From: Gammaproteobacteria bacterium
Lineage (GTDB): Bacteria > Pseudomonadota > Gammaproteobacteria > Chromatiales > Chromatiaceae
DNA: 64,000 nt
Assembly: GCA_024275295.1 (NCBI GenBank)
Contig: JAJRZI010000076.1
Coordinates: 1-64,000, forward strand
Reading direction: 5' to 3'
Shown here: piece by piece, positions 27,670 to 39,196 of the stretch
Layout of the letters: each line of letters starts with the position of its first letter
How positions within the stretch are numbered: position 1 is the stretch's first letter
The notes under the pieces: model-generated
Told to the model about the DNA's origin: nothing
Seen by the model: the letters and a program-made list of their open reading frames with translations, nothing else
Database searches by the model: none
Translations under genes and position numbers: made by a program

Positions 27670-28278
27670 ATGTCCAAATCACGTTTATTAATCGCTGATG
27701 ATGATGGAATCATCTTAGCGACCTTTGGCAAGGGATTGCGCAATGCCGGGTACGATGTGATAGAGGCTGATTCTGGGGAAGCAGCACTGAAGGTGGTGGC
27801 AGAGCAGCCGGTTGATCTGGCAATTCTGGACGTGGAGATGCCGGGCCTGTCAGGCATTGATACGGCACGAAAAATGAGGGATTTTAAAGTCCCTGTGATT
27901 TTTCTTTCCGCCTATGAGAGCAACGAGATAGTGGAAGCTGCAGTAGCTGAAGGCGCATTGGGTTATATCATCAAGCCCATTGATGTTGCAAAGATGGTTC
28001 CAACCATTGAGACGGCATTGGAACGAGCAGGCGAGCTAAGGGCATCCAAAGCGGCTGAAGAGCGGTTAAATTCCGCTCTGGATACTGGCCGGGTGGTCAA
28101 TGTCACAGTTGGCATACTGATGGAGCGCCACCGTATAGATCAGGATGAAGCCTTTGAACTCTTGCGCCAAAAAGCACGCGCAGAACGGCGCAAAGTACGC
28201 GAGGTTGCTGCAGATATCATCAATGCCTGGGAGGTCCTAAACCAGCTTGCACCAGAGCGCTCTTCAGCAGACAGTTAG
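27670..28278 (+). CDS. response regulator with ANTAR RNA-binding domain
   Basis: A 202-residue protein. The receiver domain (about 1-120) has the DDD acidic pocket, phosphoacceptor Asp in [10 protein letters not shown], and YIIKPID. The C-terminal ANTAR domain (about 135-195) shows [20 protein letters not shown] and [22 protein letters not shown] regulators of the AmiR/NasT type bind RNA hairpins and prevent transcription termination. An aggaaa site precedes the ATG. The hybrid kinase gene follows by 10 bp and is the likely phosphodonor. Confidence 0.92.
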   Translation: MSKSRLLIADDDGIILATFGKGLRNAGYDVIEADSGEAALKVVAEQPVDLAILDVEMPGLSGIDTARKMRDFKVPVIFLSAYESNEIVEAAVAEGALGYIIKPIDVAKMVPTIETALERAGELRASKAAEERLNSALDTGRVVNVTVGILMERHRIDQDEAFELLRQKARAERRKVREVAADIINAWEVLNQLAPERSSADS

Positions 28279-28288
28279 CAGAAGTCGC

Positions 28289-30895
28289 ATGAAACATCTA
28301 TTTATCCTCCTAATGGCATGCCTGGCACTCCTGCCTTCCTGGCCTGTCGCATCAAACAATAAGATCCCGTCAGCAGAACAATCCGTTCAGATACTCAACC
28401 GTAGCCGTCAGGCCAAGCCCCCGGAAACGGTGCCTCAGACCATCCTGCAAAATGAGAGGGATGCCACCCACTATACGTGTGCCTTTGATTTTACCTTGTT
28501 ACGGTATACGTTAACCATTGCCGTGGTGATACTGCTCATCACCCTCTATTGGAACCGTCGCCTGGCAAGAGAGGTGAACCGTCGGCGTCAGGCAGAAATC
28601 CAGAGCAAGGATGCCTACCGTCATCTGCAACGAGTGACCGATGCCATTGGTGATGGCGTATTTGCATTGGATAGCAACGGTGTCTGCAACTTTATCAACC
28701 CTGCAGCAGAACACCTGCTTGGCTGCCCCCGAGAGGAACTACTGGGACAAAAGCTACATAACCATATTCACTCACTGGCCCCCACTGGAGAGCCTCATTC
28801 AGAGGAGGCATGCCCCATATTGAGCTGTACCAGGGCAGGCCATACATACCGATCAGAAGCAGCGACATTTCAGCATAAAGATGGCACCTTTTTTCCCGCC
28901 TCGATTACTGCAGTGCCGTTAACAGAAGGTGGCAAAGAGGGCATGGTAGCCATTTTTCAGGACATTACCAAACGCAAGCAGACAGAGGAGGTACTGAAAA
29001 AACTCTCTACCGCTGTTGAGCAAAGTCCGGCCAGCATTATCATTACCGATAAAAACGGCAATATTGAATATGTAAACCCGGAGTTTGAGCATATAACCGG
29101 GTACACCAAACATGAAGTTATTGGCAAAAACCCAAGCATCCTTAAATCTGGCTATATATCTGCAGAGACATACACCCACCTTTGGAAAACCATCACAAAG
29201 GGCAAGATCTGGAGAGGGGAGCTACAGAATAGGAAAAAAAATGGGGGGCTTTATTGGGAGTTTGCTTCAATCTGTCCCATTAAAAATGATGCAGGCAAGG
29301 TGACACACTTCATTGCTGTTAAGGAGAATATCAGCCTGCTCAAGTTTCGTGAGGATGAACTGCGCAGTGCCAAGGAGATGGCCGATACGGCCAATCGAGC
29401 CAAGAGTGAATTCCTGGCCAACATGAGCCATGAGATCCGCACGCCAATGAATGCCATTATCGGCATAGGGCATCTACTCAAGAAAACCAGCCTTAGCAAA
29501 GAGCAGCAGGAGTATCTATCCTCACTCCAATCATCTTCCACAAATCTACTTGGTGTTATCAACGATATTCTGGACTTCTCTAAGATTGAGGCCGGAAAAG
29601 TGGATATTCAATCAACGGAGTTCTGCCTGAATGACATTGTGCAGAATATTTCCAACCTGATAACCCCTTTGGCCAGAGAAAAAAACCTTACGTTACGCAT
29701 ATCCATGCCAGACACCATACCCAACACGCTGACGGGCGATCCACTGCGTTTGGGGCAGGTGCTGACAAACCTGGTCGGCAATGCCGTGAAATTTACCGAC
29801 CAGGGAGAGATCAGGGTATCCATTGAGATTTTGGAACAGAAGAGCACTCAAATTCAGCTCCAGTTTACCATTATGGATACCGGCATAGGCATAGCGCCTG
29901 AGCAGCAGCAAAGGCTGTTTCAGCCCTTTACCCAGGCCGACAGCTCACTCACCCGACGCTATGGCGGAACAGGACTGGGGTTGACAATCAGCCGTCAACT
30001 AGTGGAGATGATGGGCGGAAAAATCCGGGTGGAGAGCGAGCCGGACAAGGGGAGTCGCTTTATTTTTACAGCCATATTTGGTTTGGCAGCGACCAACCCG
30101 GTCACACCTGAGCCTCCTACCCGCATTAAACCCTCATCACAACTGGAAAGCGCCCATGTACTGCTGGTAGAGGATGACAGGCTCAATCAAATCGTGGCCC
30201 AAAGGTTGCTTGAGCATTATGGCGTACAGGTCTCAATTGCAGAAAATGGGCTAGCCGCTGTAGAAGCGGTGAAGCAGCAACCCTTTGACCTTGTGCTGAT
30301 GGACATCCAGATGCCGGAGATGAATGGTTATCAGGCCACAGCGGAGATCCGCAAAGATCATCACATCAAGAGACTACCCATTATAGCCATGACCGCCCAT
30401 GCCATGGTGGGCGAGCGGGAAAAATGCCTGGCTGCGGGTATGGATGATCATCTCCCCAAGCCATTCAAACCAGATGAGTTAAAGCAACTGCTTATCCAAT
30501 GGATACCATCAAAGAGCACTACTGAGAAAATCGCGGCAGCAGAGAGTTCAAAAGCTGAAATCAGAGCGAACCTGGAGAGATTAATCAGCCACATGAGTGA
30601 GAAGTCTGCCATAGACCCACTGGATGCCGTACTCAAGCTGGTGCCTGAAAGGCTGGACAAGCTGACACAGGCACTGACAGACAATGACTGGAAGAGCGCA
30701 AAGAGCCAGGCCCACAAACTACGCGGCTCCTTGAATATATATGGCTCTAAACGACTGACTGAGCTATTGACCTCTATTGATAGCGGAGCTGACCTAAACC
30801 CCAAAGCAGAAAGCATTGCCAAGGATCTAAAAACCGAGTTTGAGCTGGCATTGAAACTGGTACAAGAGATAAGGGATGAATTAGACACCCTCTAA
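28289..30895 (+). CDS. hybrid sensor histidine kinase (PAS-PAS-HisKA-HATPase-REC-Hpt)
   Basis: An 868-residue hybrid kinase. An N-terminal signal or TM segment (about 1-22) and a TM at about 75-95 flank a short periplasmic part. Two PAS domains follow (about 115-240 and 245-360). HisKA has [16 protein letters not shown] and HATPase has [18 protein letters not shown] and [11 protein letters not shown]. The receiver shows [14 protein letters not shown] and [13 protein letters not shown]. The C-terminal Hpt carries AHKLRGSLN. The Hpt could pass phosphate to the ANTAR regulator encoded 10 bp upstream. The frame opens at 28247 inside that gene; the ATG at 28289 is the natural start. Confidence 0.93.
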   Translation: MKHLFILLMACLALLPSWPVASNNKIPSAEQSVQILNRSRQAKPPETVPQTILQNERDATHYTCAFDFTLLRYTLTIAVVILLITLYWNRRLAREVNRRRQAEIQSKDAYRHLQRVTDAIGDGVFALDSNGVCNFINPAAEHLLGCPREELLGQKLHNHIHSLAPTGEPHSEEACPILSCTRAGHTYRSEAATFQHKDGTFFPASITAVPLTEGGKEGMVAIFQDITKRKQTEEVLKKLSTAVEQSPASIIITDKNGNIEYVNPEFEHITGYTKHEVIGKNPSILKSGYISAETYTHLWKTITKGKIWRGELQNRKKNGGLYWEFASICPIKNDAGKVTHFIAVKENISLLKFREDELRSAKEMADTANRAKSEFLANMSHEIRTPMNAIIGIGHLLKKTSLSKEQQEYLSSLQSSSTNLLGVINDILDFSKIEAGKVDIQSTEFCLNDIVQNISNLITPLAREKNLTLRISMPDTIPNTLTGDPLRLGQVLTNLVGNAVKFTDQGEIRVSIEILEQKSTQIQLQFTIMDTGIGIAPEQQQRLFQPFTQADSSLTRRYGGTGLGLTISRQLVEMMGGKIRVESEPDKGSRFIFTAIFGLAATNPVTPEPPTRIKPSSQLESAHVLLVEDDRLNQIVAQRLLEHYGVQVSIAENGLAAVEAVKQQPFDLVLMDIQMPEMNGYQATAEIRKDHHIKRLPIIAMTAHAMVGEREKCLAAGMDDHLPKPFKPDELKQLLIQWIPSKSTTEKIAAAESSKAEIRANLERLISHMSEKSAIDPLDAVLKLVPERLDKLTQALTDNDWKSAKSQAHKLRGSLNIYGSKRLTELLTSIDSGADLNPKAESIAKDLKTEFELALKLVQEIRDELDTL

Positions 30896-31180
30896 TACTT
30901 TTCTTACACCCCTAAAGTTTATTAATCCCCACCCGCTACAAGTTTTAACACATGATCCTTTGATCTGCCGGATAGAGCTACGGATCATTAAGGTGGCGCT
31001 GCCCTTCCCCCGCAACGCCATTTTGCCAGTGTGCTTTAACCTTTGCGCTACGACTGTAGTTCGGCCCTTCCCCCGCCCTGTTTGCGCTCCGTATAGATAG
31101 CACTTTTTCAGCTGGATTTCCTACTGAAAAAGAGGCAGCAGTATTTATAAACAGTAATTTATTAAGTTGGGGAGAGCACG
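30896..31180. other. intergenic region with a 13-bp direct repeat
   Basis: There is no ORF of note. The sequence gcccttcccccgc occurs twice (31001-31013 and 31064-31076), each in a similar G/C-rich context. The meaning is unknown; it may be regulatory or a leader structure for the chemoreceptor gene. Confidence 0.4.
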
Positions 31181-33508
31181 ATGCTTCTAAAACAGAAAAT
31201 GATGATCGGCGCTACACTATTAGCCGCTATTCCAGTTATCATCGCCAGCCTTACTATCCAGACAGTCGCAACCAACGCCAGTCATGAGGCACTTCAAGAG
31301 GCATCAAAAAATCGCCTGATCGCTGTTCGTGACGGCGTCAAGGAAGGCATTGAGGATTACCTTGGCTCCATTCGTGATCAGATGCTTACCTTCTCCAAAG
31401 ATCTTATGGTAGTTGAGGCAATGTCCTCTTTTAAAGAAAGTTTCCCTCTCTATCGATCAGAGAGTGACACAGCAGATATTTCAACGCTCCGCAGCCAACT
31501 GGGTAGCTACTACAGTGGTGATTTCAACACTGAATATCAGCGACGCAACTCTGGCACCCAGGCCAATGCATCACAGTGGCTGGAGCAGCTGGATGCCGAT
31601 TCAGTAGCGCTTCAACACCGTTTCATCAAGGCCAACCCCAATCCACTGGGGGAAAAAGACAGGCTGAATGATCCCGGCAGCGAGTCAATCTATGGTCGGC
31701 AACACAACCATTTTCATCCTGTATTCCGGGATTACCTGCAGACATTTGGCTACTACGACATCTTTCTGGTCGATCCCGAAACCGGCGACATTGTCTACTC
31801 CGTATTCAAGGAGCTGGACTATCCCACCTCTCTCAAGGATGGCCCCTTTGCCAATACCGGCATTGGCGAGGTGTTCCGCAAGGCCAACCAGGCCAGCTCG
31901 CCCGACTTTATAGCCCTATCAGATTTCGAGGCCTATCCACCCTCCTATCAGGATCCGGCGGCCTTCATCGCCTCCCCTATCTTTGAGGATGGCAAAAAGA
32001 TCGGCATACTGATCTTCCAGATGCCCATTGATCGTATCAACGCCATGATGACCCACGACAGCCACTGGAAAGAAGCCGGGCTTGGCACCTCTGGTGAAAC
32101 CTATCTGGTCGGCGCAGATCACACTCTGCGCAGCATGAGCCGCTTCCTGATTGAGGATAAGGCAGGTTATATAAAAGCACTCAGTAACGCAGGTGTAGCA
32201 AAAGAGACCCTGAAACAGATCGATGCCAAGGAGACCAGCATCAGTCTGCAACCCGTTAACTCATCCGGCAGCAAGGCCGCCCTGGCAGGCACTACCGGCT
32301 TTGACATCTTCCCTGACTACCGCAATGTGCCGGTGCTATCTGCCTATGCACCTATCAAATTCGAGGGACTGAACTGGGCCATTATAAGTGAAATTGATGA
32401 GGCAGAGGCCTTTGCCCCAGCCGATGCCCTGGCAGAGAAGATCCTGCTCCTGTCTATAGGCATTGCTGTGGTGCTGATTGTGGCTGGTCTCGGCGTGGGT
32501 CTCTGGTTTGCAGGCACCATCACAAAACCCATCTCCCTGCTCAGCAAAACCATCGGTGAGATTGAGAGCGAGTCTGATCTGACCCGCACCATCGATATCC
32601 ACTCCAATGATGAACTGGGTCAAGCCGCACAAGCCATCAATGCCATGTTGGCAAAGTTCCGCTCCAGCCTGCAACAGGTATCCAGCAGCACATGCCAGCT
32701 GGCCACAGCAGCAGAGGAGACCTCAGTTGTAACCCGACAGACAACCCAAGCCGTTCAACAACAGCTAACAGAGACGACCCAGGTCGCTACCGCCATGAAT
32801 GAAATGAGTGCCACGGTGAGAGAGGTGGCGGCCAATACGTCCCATACCGCCACAGCCTCTGCTGAGGCCAACACAGAATCCAGAGAGGGACGACAGGTTG
32901 TGGATCAGGCCGTTGCACAGATCAGTGAATTGGCCAACCAAATTGAGAGCGCAGCCTCCGTTATTCAAGGTGTGCAGCAAGATAGCGATAATATCAGCAC
33001 CGTGCTGGACGTGATCAAAGGGATTGCGGAGCAGACCAACCTGCTGGCGCTCAATGCTGCCATTGAGGCCGCCAGGGCGGGCGAACAGGGACGTGGTTTT
33101 GCTGTAGTAGCCGACGAGGTGCGTAACTTAGCCAGCCGCACCCAGGAATCCACCGAGGAGATCAATCAGATGATCGATAAACTCCAGACTGGTTCCAAAA
33201 AGGCTGTAGGCGTGATGGAGCAGAGCCAGAAGCAGGCCAACTCTGCCGTGGAATATGCAACCAAGGCAGGCCACTCACTCTCTACCATTGCCGGGGTCGT
33301 GGAGAATATCAATGACATGAGCACCCAGATTGCCAGCGCAGCAGAAGAGCAGAGCGCAGTGGCAGAAGAGATCAACCGCAATATTGTAAGCATCAGTGAT
33401 ATGGCGGAACAGACAGCTGCCGGCACAGAGAATACAGCTGCAGCAAGTAACGAGCTGGCTCAATTGGCCACACAACTACAAGGCCTGGTTGAGCAGTTCC
33501 GCGTGTAA
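31181..33508 (+). CDS. methyl-accepting chemotaxis protein with dCache sensor
   Basis: A 775-residue chemoreceptor: TM1 (about 8-30), a large periplasmic double-Cache-like domain (about 35-415), TM2 (about 420-445), HAMP (about 446-500) and the cytoplasmic signalling hairpin. The tip is intact: [20 protein letters not shown] then [15 protein letters not shown]. Methylation-type Gln/Glu pairs flank it. There is no C-terminal CheR-tether pentapeptide. The ligand is unknown. It is single, with its own start after ggggag. Confidence 0.93.
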   Translation: MLLKQKMMIGATLLAAIPVIIASLTIQTVATNASHEALQEASKNRLIAVRDGVKEGIEDYLGSIRDQMLTFSKDLMVVEAMSSFKESFPLYRSESDTADISTLRSQLGSYYSGDFNTEYQRRNSGTQANASQWLEQLDADSVALQHRFIKANPNPLGEKDRLNDPGSESIYGRQHNHFHPVFRDYLQTFGYYDIFLVDPETGDIVYSVFKELDYPTSLKDGPFANTGIGEVFRKANQASSPDFIALSDFEAYPPSYQDPAAFIASPIFEDGKKIGILIFQMPIDRINAMMTHDSHWKEAGLGTSGETYLVGADHTLRSMSRFLIEDKAGYIKALSNAGVAKETLKQIDAKETSISLQPVNSSGSKAALAGTTGFDIFPDYRNVPVLSAYAPIKFEGLNWAIISEIDEAEAFAPADALAEKILLLSIGIAVVLIVAGLGVGLWFAGTITKPISLLSKTIGEIESESDLTRTIDIHSNDELGQAAQAINAMLAKFRSSLQQVSSSTCQLATAAEETSVVTRQTTQAVQQQLTETTQVATAMNEMSATVREVAANTSHTATASAEANTESREGRQVVDQAVAQISELANQIESAASVIQGVQQDSDNISTVLDVIKGIAEQTNLLALNAAIEAARAGEQGRGFAVVADEVRNLASRTQESTEEINQMIDKLQTGSKKAVGVMEQSQKQANSAVEYATKAGHSLSTIAGVVENINDMSTQIASAAEEQSAVAEEINRNIVSISDMAEQTAAGTENTAAASNELAQLATQLQGLVEQFRV

Positions 33509-33629
33509 CAGGATATGGAAATCATCCGGCATACAGGATCTGTTTCACTACTCTTATCGCTTCTGTTATCTTAATTTACAGCAGGCAGATGAATAACCCC
33601 TAATAATATAAAATCATAGCGCCTCATCC

Positions 33630-35705
33630 ATGGAACGAACCTTATTGGTAGAAAACCCACTCAAGAAATCCCATTTATTACCCTGGGTGGTAGTGCTGGG
33701 TATTGTCTGGTGCCTGGTATTCCTGGCATCCATGGCCTGGAACATCCACCACAATCACAACAGTGCAGTGGATCAGGCGCTGTTTCAGGCAGAGGCGGCC
33801 ATAGATAAGGATATGACCTACCGCCAGCTGGTCTCCGGCGTGGGAGGGGTCTATATGCCCATCGATCAGGGCATCAAACCCAATCCGTACCTGGCCCATA
33901 TCCCCCATCGCGATGTAACCACTAAAGAGGGCCGCAGACTGACCCTTGTCAACTCCTCTTATTTCACCCGTTTGGCTCATGATTGGGAGGCATCTGTTTT
34001 ACCCCATGGCATCCGTGGACACGTCACCAGCCTAAAACCATTAAGGCCTGAAAATGCCCCTGACGAATGGGAGAGAGAGGCACTACAGGCGCTGCAAAAT
34101 GGTGCAAGCCACTGGACAGGTATAGTGACAGATAACAGGGGGAAGTATTTCCGGCTGATGCGGCCACGCATAGCGAAAGAGTCCTGTATGACCTGTCATG
34201 GCCATCAGGGATACCAGCCCGGTGATATGATGGGGGGAATCAGCGTCTCCGTGCCCATGGGGTCATTGCTGGCGGCTTCAGACAAGCAGGTTTATCAGCT
34301 TAGCATTTGGCACTTTCTGTTATGGCTTGGAGGAATATTGGGGCTGCTGCTGGGTTACTACCTGCTGCGACACCAGGAACAGCAGATGCGTTACTCTGCG
34401 CTGCATGATCTCTTAACCGGACTTCCCAACCGAACACTGTTTACAGATCGCCTGAATCAGCGGATGGAGACAGCAAAGCGCAATGGACATACGGGGGCGG
34501 TGCTGTTTATCGACCTGGATCGCTTTAAAACCATTAATGACTCCCTGGGGCACAGCATTGGTGATCAGCTGCTACGGGAAGTTGGCCGTGTTCTTCAGGG
34601 AACCCTTCGGTGTGAAGATACCGTGGCCCGATTGGGAGGGGATGAATTTGTTGTGCTGCTGGCAGAACTGGATTCCGATGCCGAAGCGGTGATTACCGAG
34701 GTTCAGGTTATTACAGAGAAGATATTGGAGCAACTGGCCCATCCTCACAAGATCGGCACCCGTGAACTGTATGCATCCCCCAGTATCGGGATTGCCCTGT
34801 TTTCCCATAGATCCAAAGACAGCAATGAGGTACTGCAACAGGCCGATGTTGCCATGTACCGTGCCAAAGAGGCGGGAGGGAACTGCTCCCAATTCTTCCT
34901 GCCCAGCATGCAACATACTGCAGAAAAGCGCCTGAATGCAGAACATGCCCTGCGCCGCGCCTTGGAATGTAACGAGTTTCTACTCTATTACCAACCCATT
35001 ATTGATATCAGACAACCAGGGCGTATTGTGGGTGCTGAGGCGCTACTGCGTTTGCAACACCCAGAACGGGGCATTGTCTTTCCCCTTGAGTTTATAGGTG
35101 TAGCTGAAGAGACCGGGCTAATACTGAATCTTGGCGACTGGGTACTGCATGAGGCCTGCCGTCAGATACAGGAATGGGATACAAAGCGTTCAGATCTTGA
35201 TTACGGTCACATCTCCATCAACATCAGCCCCCGTCAGTTTCAGCAGGCTGATTTTGTACCAAAGCTGATTAATGCTGCGCAGGCAGCCAAAGTGAATCCA
35301 GCCCGACTCTATCTGGAGTTGACAGAAAACCTGCTGGTAGGCGACATCAGTGATGTGGCTGAAAAAATGCAGGAACTGAAGGCACACGGCTTTCAGTTTT
35401 CAATTGATGATTTCGGAACCGGCTACTCCTCTCTGGCCTACCTGAAACAGTTACCGCTGGATACCCTGAAGATTGACCAATCCTTTGTCCGCGACATTAC
35501 CACCGATACCAACGATGCTGCGATTGTAGATTCCATACTGGCCATGAGTTCACGCATGGGGTTTCGGGTGGTGGCTGAAGGGGTGGAAACAGCAGAGCAA
35601 CTGAAATTTTTAACCACCCACCAATGCGATCTCTACCAGGGATATCTCTATAGCCGACCCGTCCCAGCAGAAGAGTTTGAAGTGCTACTGCAGAACAGCA
35701 AATAG
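33630..35705 (+). CDS. GGDEF-EAL protein with c-type-heme sensor domain (DUF3365-like)
   Basis: A 691-residue membrane protein. TM1 is at about 18-40. A periplasmic domain (about 41-225) contains the c-heme motif CMTCH at 186-190 in the DUF3365/Tll0287-like setting KYFRLMRPRIAKESCMTCHG. TM2 is at about 225-246. The GGDEF domain has an intact RLGGDEF (336-340). The EAL domain shows EALLRLQHPE, ELTENLLV and a DDFGTGYSS metal site. It can in principle both make and break cyclic di-GMP in response to heme redox state or a gas ligand. It is a single gene. Confidence 0.9.
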   Translation: MERTLLVENPLKKSHLLPWVVVLGIVWCLVFLASMAWNIHHNHNSAVDQALFQAEAAIDKDMTYRQLVSGVGGVYMPIDQGIKPNPYLAHIPHRDVTTKEGRRLTLVNSSYFTRLAHDWEASVLPHGIRGHVTSLKPLRPENAPDEWEREALQALQNGASHWTGIVTDNRGKYFRLMRPRIAKESCMTCHGHQGYQPGDMMGGISVSVPMGSLLAASDKQVYQLSIWHFLLWLGGILGLLLGYYLLRHQEQQMRYSALHDLLTGLPNRTLFTDRLNQRMETAKRNGHTGAVLFIDLDRFKTINDSLGHSIGDQLLREVGRVLQGTLRCEDTVARLGGDEFVVLLAELDSDAEAVITEVQVITEKILEQLAHPHKIGTRELYASPSIGIALFSHRSKDSNEVLQQADVAMYRAKEAGGNCSQFFLPSMQHTAEKRLNAEHALRRALECNEFLLYYQPIIDIRQPGRIVGAEALLRLQHPERGIVFPLEFIGVAEETGLILNLGDWVLHEACRQIQEWDTKRSDLDYGHISINISPRQFQQADFVPKLINAAQAAKVNPARLYLELTENLLVGDISDVAEKMQELKAHGFQFSIDDFGTGYSSLAYLKQLPLDTLKIDQSFVRDITTDTNDAAIVDSILAMSSRMGFRVVAEGVETAEQLKFLTTHQCDLYQGYLYSRPVPAEEFEVLLQNSK

Positions 35706-35837
35706 CGCTTTCTCATTCTGCTACCCCTGTTAGCAGCTGTCATCGTTATTGGAAGCAACAAGGGAAAGCTGTTTCTCAAACGAGATGCCCGGTTTTAAGC
35801 TACAATCGCCTTCGCCTTAAGTCATCTATCCATCATC

Positions 35838-37664
35838 ATGCCCGCAGACAGCACAGCCCCTCAAGCCACATCCTCAACTATTCGCAGTACCGATTTCAGC
35901 TGGCGTGAACTGATCGAGATGATCAAAAGCCACAAGCAGGAGCTGGTGATGGCCAATATCATCGCCATCCTTGGAGCCGTGGTAAGCGTACCGATTCCAC
36001 TCTTTATCCCGATGCTGGTCGATGAGGTGCTGCTGGGCCAACCCGGAAAATCCGTTGAGATTATCAATTGGCTCTTCCCGGAGAGCTGGCAAGGCCCGGC
36101 ACTCTATATCTCTGCCATCCTGATCCTGACCCTGATGCTGCGGTTGCTCGCCCTGATTCTTGGTGTCTGGCAGATGCGCCAATTCACCCTCATCTCCAAG
36201 GATGTGATCTACCGCATGCGCCGTGCCCTGCTGTTGCGTCTGGAGCGCATCTCCATGGCGGAATACGAAACCATGGGCAGCAGCACCGTCGCCTCACACC
36301 TGGTCACCGATCTGGATGCAGTCGATCAGTTTATCGGCGTCGCCACCAGCAAGTTTCTGGTCGCTGTACTCAGCATTATCGGCACCGCCGTCGTGCTGCT
36401 CTGGATGAACTGGCAACTGGCGCTTTTTATTCTCATTCTGAACCCCGCCGTGATCTACGTCACCACCCTGTTCGGGCGCAAGGTCAAGCGTCTCAAGCGC
36501 GATGAGAACAGCGCCTATCAGGCCTTTCAGGAGGCCTTGGCCGAAACACTGGATGCCATCCAGCAGATCCGCGCCAGCAACCGCGAGCGCCACTACATCC
36601 ACCGCATCATCGACCAGGCGGGCGAAATTCGCCACCACTCTGCCGCCTTTACCTGGAAGAGTGACGCCGCTGCCCGCCTCTCCTTTGTCATCTTTCTGTT
36701 TGGTTTTGACACCTTCCGCGCTGTCAGCATGTTCATGGTGCTCTACTCTGGTCTATCCATTGGCCAGATGATGGCCGTCTTCGCCTACCTCTGGTTCATG
36801 ATGGGGCCGGTGCAGGAGATCCTGGCCATTCAATATACCTACAATGGCGCCAGTGCTGCGCTGGGGCGCATCAACAAGCTGATCCGGGTGGATCTGGAGC
36901 CGGAGCACCCCCACCAACAGGACCCCTTTGCAGATAACACCACCACCTCAGTGGAGCTGAAAGATATCTGTTTCGCCTACGGTGACGGCCCGCAGGTACT
37001 GGACAATGTCTCACTCAAGATCCACAGTGGCGAAAAGGTCGCTCTGGTTGGCGCCAGTGGCGGCGGTAAAACCACCCTGGTACAGGTACTGCTGGGCCTC
37101 TATCCAGCTAAATCAGGCGAGCTTTATTTTAATGACATCCCGGTCACACAGATCGGCATGGATGTGGTCAGAGACAACGTGGCCACCGTGTTGCAACACC
37201 CGGCCCTGTTCAATGACACCATCCACCAGAACCTGACCCTGGGACGGGAGGTCTCGAAAGAGGCGCTCTGGAACGCACTTGAGATCGCCCAGCTGAGCGA
37301 GACCATTCGCGAACTGGAGCAGGGATTGGAGACCCAGGTCGGACGTTTTGGCATCCGCCTCTCCGGCGGGCAGCGTCAGCGTCTGGCCGTCGCCCGAATG
37401 GTGCTGACAGACCCCAAGATCGTGATTCTGGATGAAGCCACCTCAGCGCTTGATACCGCTACCGAAAGTCGCCTGCACAGTGCTCTGCAGAAGTTCCTGC
37501 ACGGTCGCACCACCATCATCATCGCCCATCGTTTAAGTGCGGTGAAACAGGCTGACCGGGTGCTGGTGTTTGAGGATGGCCGCATTGTGGAAGAGGGCCG
37601 ACATGATGAGTTGATCAATAATGATGGTCTCTATGCCTCACTGTATGGTCGGCAGGAGCATTAG
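35838..37664 (+). CDS. ABC transporter with fused membrane and ATPase domains
   Basis: A 608-residue type IV exporter half-transporter. A six-segment transmembrane domain occupies about 1-330. The ATPase domain has Walker A GASGGGKTT (about 405-413), signature LSGGQRQRL (about 508), Walker B KIVILDEATSALD (about 525-537) and H-loop IIAHRLSA. Homodimeric export of a lipid, peptide or drug is likely; there is no peptidase domain. Nothing nearby reveals the substrate. It overlaps the convergent REC-GGDEF gene by 4 bp. Confidence 0.92.
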   Translation: MPADSTAPQATSSTIRSTDFSWRELIEMIKSHKQELVMANIIAILGAVVSVPIPLFIPMLVDEVLLGQPGKSVEIINWLFPESWQGPALYISAILILTLMLRLLALILGVWQMRQFTLISKDVIYRMRRALLLRLERISMAEYETMGSSTVASHLVTDLDAVDQFIGVATSKFLVAVLSIIGTAVVLLWMNWQLALFILILNPAVIYVTTLFGRKVKRLKRDENSAYQAFQEALAETLDAIQQIRASNRERHYIHRIIDQAGEIRHHSAAFTWKSDAAARLSFVIFLFGFDTFRAVSMFMVLYSGLSIGQMMAVFAYLWFMMGPVQEILAIQYTYNGASAALGRINKLIRVDLEPEHPHQQDPFADNTTTSVELKDICFAYGDGPQVLDNVSLKIHSGEKVALVGASGGGKTTLVQVLLGLYPAKSGELYFNDIPVTQIGMDVVRDNVATVLQHPALFNDTIHQNLTLGREVSKEALWNALEIAQLSETIRELEQGLETQVGRFGIRLSGGQRQRLAVARMVLTDPKIVILDEATSALDTATESRLHSALQKFLHGRTTIIIAHRLSAVKQADRVLVFEDGRIVEEGRHDELINNDGLYASLYGRQEH

Positions 37665-38962
37665 GCAGACTGCACCGCAGAGGTAGGAACCTCCATATTT
37701 TGTACAAAGCGCACCACCCTGTTCCGCCCCCCCTCTTTTGCATCATACAGCGCAGTATCAGCATCCTTTATCATGTGATCAAGCGAGTCTGTCAACTCCA
37801 TGCTGTAGCCAATGCTCACTGTCATCGGCACGATCAAACTATTCATCACCAGTGGATTATCAGCTATTGCCTTACGAAAACGTGTAAACAGCATTTCCGC
37901 ATCAGCATCATTAACATTGACACAGAGAAGGCAAAACTCCTCGCCGCCGAAACGGGCGATAACATCCGCCTCACGAAGCTGCTGGTTAAATATCGATGCC
38001 ACATGTTTTAGCGCCATATCACCGACATGATGGCCGTAGGTATCATTTATTTTTTTGAAAAAATCAATATCAATCATCACCGCGGTCAGGGTGATATTTT
38101 TTCGCTGTGCATTTTGGAACAGTTTATTGCCCGTATTAAAAAGATATTTTCTGTTAAAAAGACCCGTCAAAAAATCACGGTCTGCCGCATCTCTCAACAT
38201 GCAATAGCTCGCAACAGCATCAATATTTTGATTTATCCGGCAATAAAACTCCTCATGCAAAAAGGGGCGGGTAATAAAATCGTTTGCACCTGATTTGAGT
38301 AATTTAACAGAGACTGTGCCCGAGCCAGAGGTGGAGATCCCGATAATGGCCAATTCATGGCGCGACCATTTTTCGCGCGCCTTGGTAATCAGCTCCATGC
38401 CATCCATCCTTGGCATATTGTAATCTGTAACCATCAGAATAATATCATCGTGCTCGGCCAGCACATCAAGCGCCTCCACACCATCACAGGCTTCCAATAC
38501 ATTAAGATAGTGGCGCTGTAACAGTGAAGATAGCAACCGCCGGGACGATTTTGAATCATCCACCACCAAGACCTTTCTTCCCATATTCTCACGTAGGCGC
38601 TGCACTGTTTCGATGACATACTCAATCTCATTGAGATTGCGTTTTACCACATAGTCAACAATGGGTTTTTCCAACATCTCATCATGCAGATCATCACATA
38701 TACTGCCTGTCAGTATGATGGGGGGTATCCCCAAATCCAGCACAACATCGACAATTTCACCATTAGGAGCATCAGGAAGATTCAGATCGAGAATCGCCAC
38801 AAAAAACTGATCACCCTGTGCATCAAGAATCTGTTTGGCCTCTTGCATGGAGGCGGCAGATTCAACATCGATATGTAGTTGCGTAGCAATATGATGTGCA
38901 AGCATTTTATTTATTGCACGGCTATCCTCAACAATAAGTACCTTATTCGCCAGCAAACACAT
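37661..38962 (-). CDS. response regulator diguanylate cyclase (REC-REC-GGDEF)
   Basis: A 433-residue cytosolic protein. REC1 (about 5-125) has LIVEDS and AILDLNLPDAP. REC2 (about 130-250) has VLVVDDSKSSRRLLSSLL and VTDYNMPRMDGMEL. The GGDEF domain (about 265-425) has DFLTGLFNRKYL and an intact RFGGEEF, so it should synthesise cyclic di-GMP. The layout resembles PleD. Both receivers keep their acidic pockets. Its kinase is not encoded beside it. It is monocistronic; 234 bp upstream hold nothing recognised. Confidence 0.92.
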   Translation of the reverse strand: MCLLANKVLIVEDSRAINKMLAHHIATQLHIDVESAASMQEAKQILDAQGDQFFVAILDLNLPDAPNGEIVDVVLDLGIPPIILTGSICDDLHDEMLEKPIVDYVVKRNLNEIEYVIETVQRLRENMGRKVLVVDDSKSSRRLLSSLLQRHYLNVLEACDGVEALDVLAEHDDIILMVTDYNMPRMDGMELITKAREKWSRHELAIIGISTSGSGTVSVKLLKSGANDFITRPFLHEEFYCRINQNIDAVASYCMLRDAADRDFLTGLFNRKYLFNTGNKLFQNAQRKNITLTAVMIDIDFFKKINDTYGHHVGDMALKHVASIFNQQLREADVIARFGGEEFCLLCVNVNDADAEMLFTRFRKAIADNPLVMNSLIVPMTVSIGYSMELTDSLDHMIKDADTALYDAKEGGRNRVVRFVQNMEVPTSAVQSA

Positions 38963-39196
38963 GGATTCACCTCTAGGATTTAATAGCGCACATCCTTTGC
39001 TTTAATTGGAATACGGCTTATAGCGACATTTAACCCTATAACTTTACAGGTATAGAAAATAAACCTGGACGGACGCCAAAGGCGATGGCATTACAGCTGA
39101 AAATAATGGGATTTACTGGGACAGACAGGTATTTTTAGAGAAGCGCAAAATAGCAACAACCATATATATTTACAGTCCTCGGTCATTGCGCTCTTT

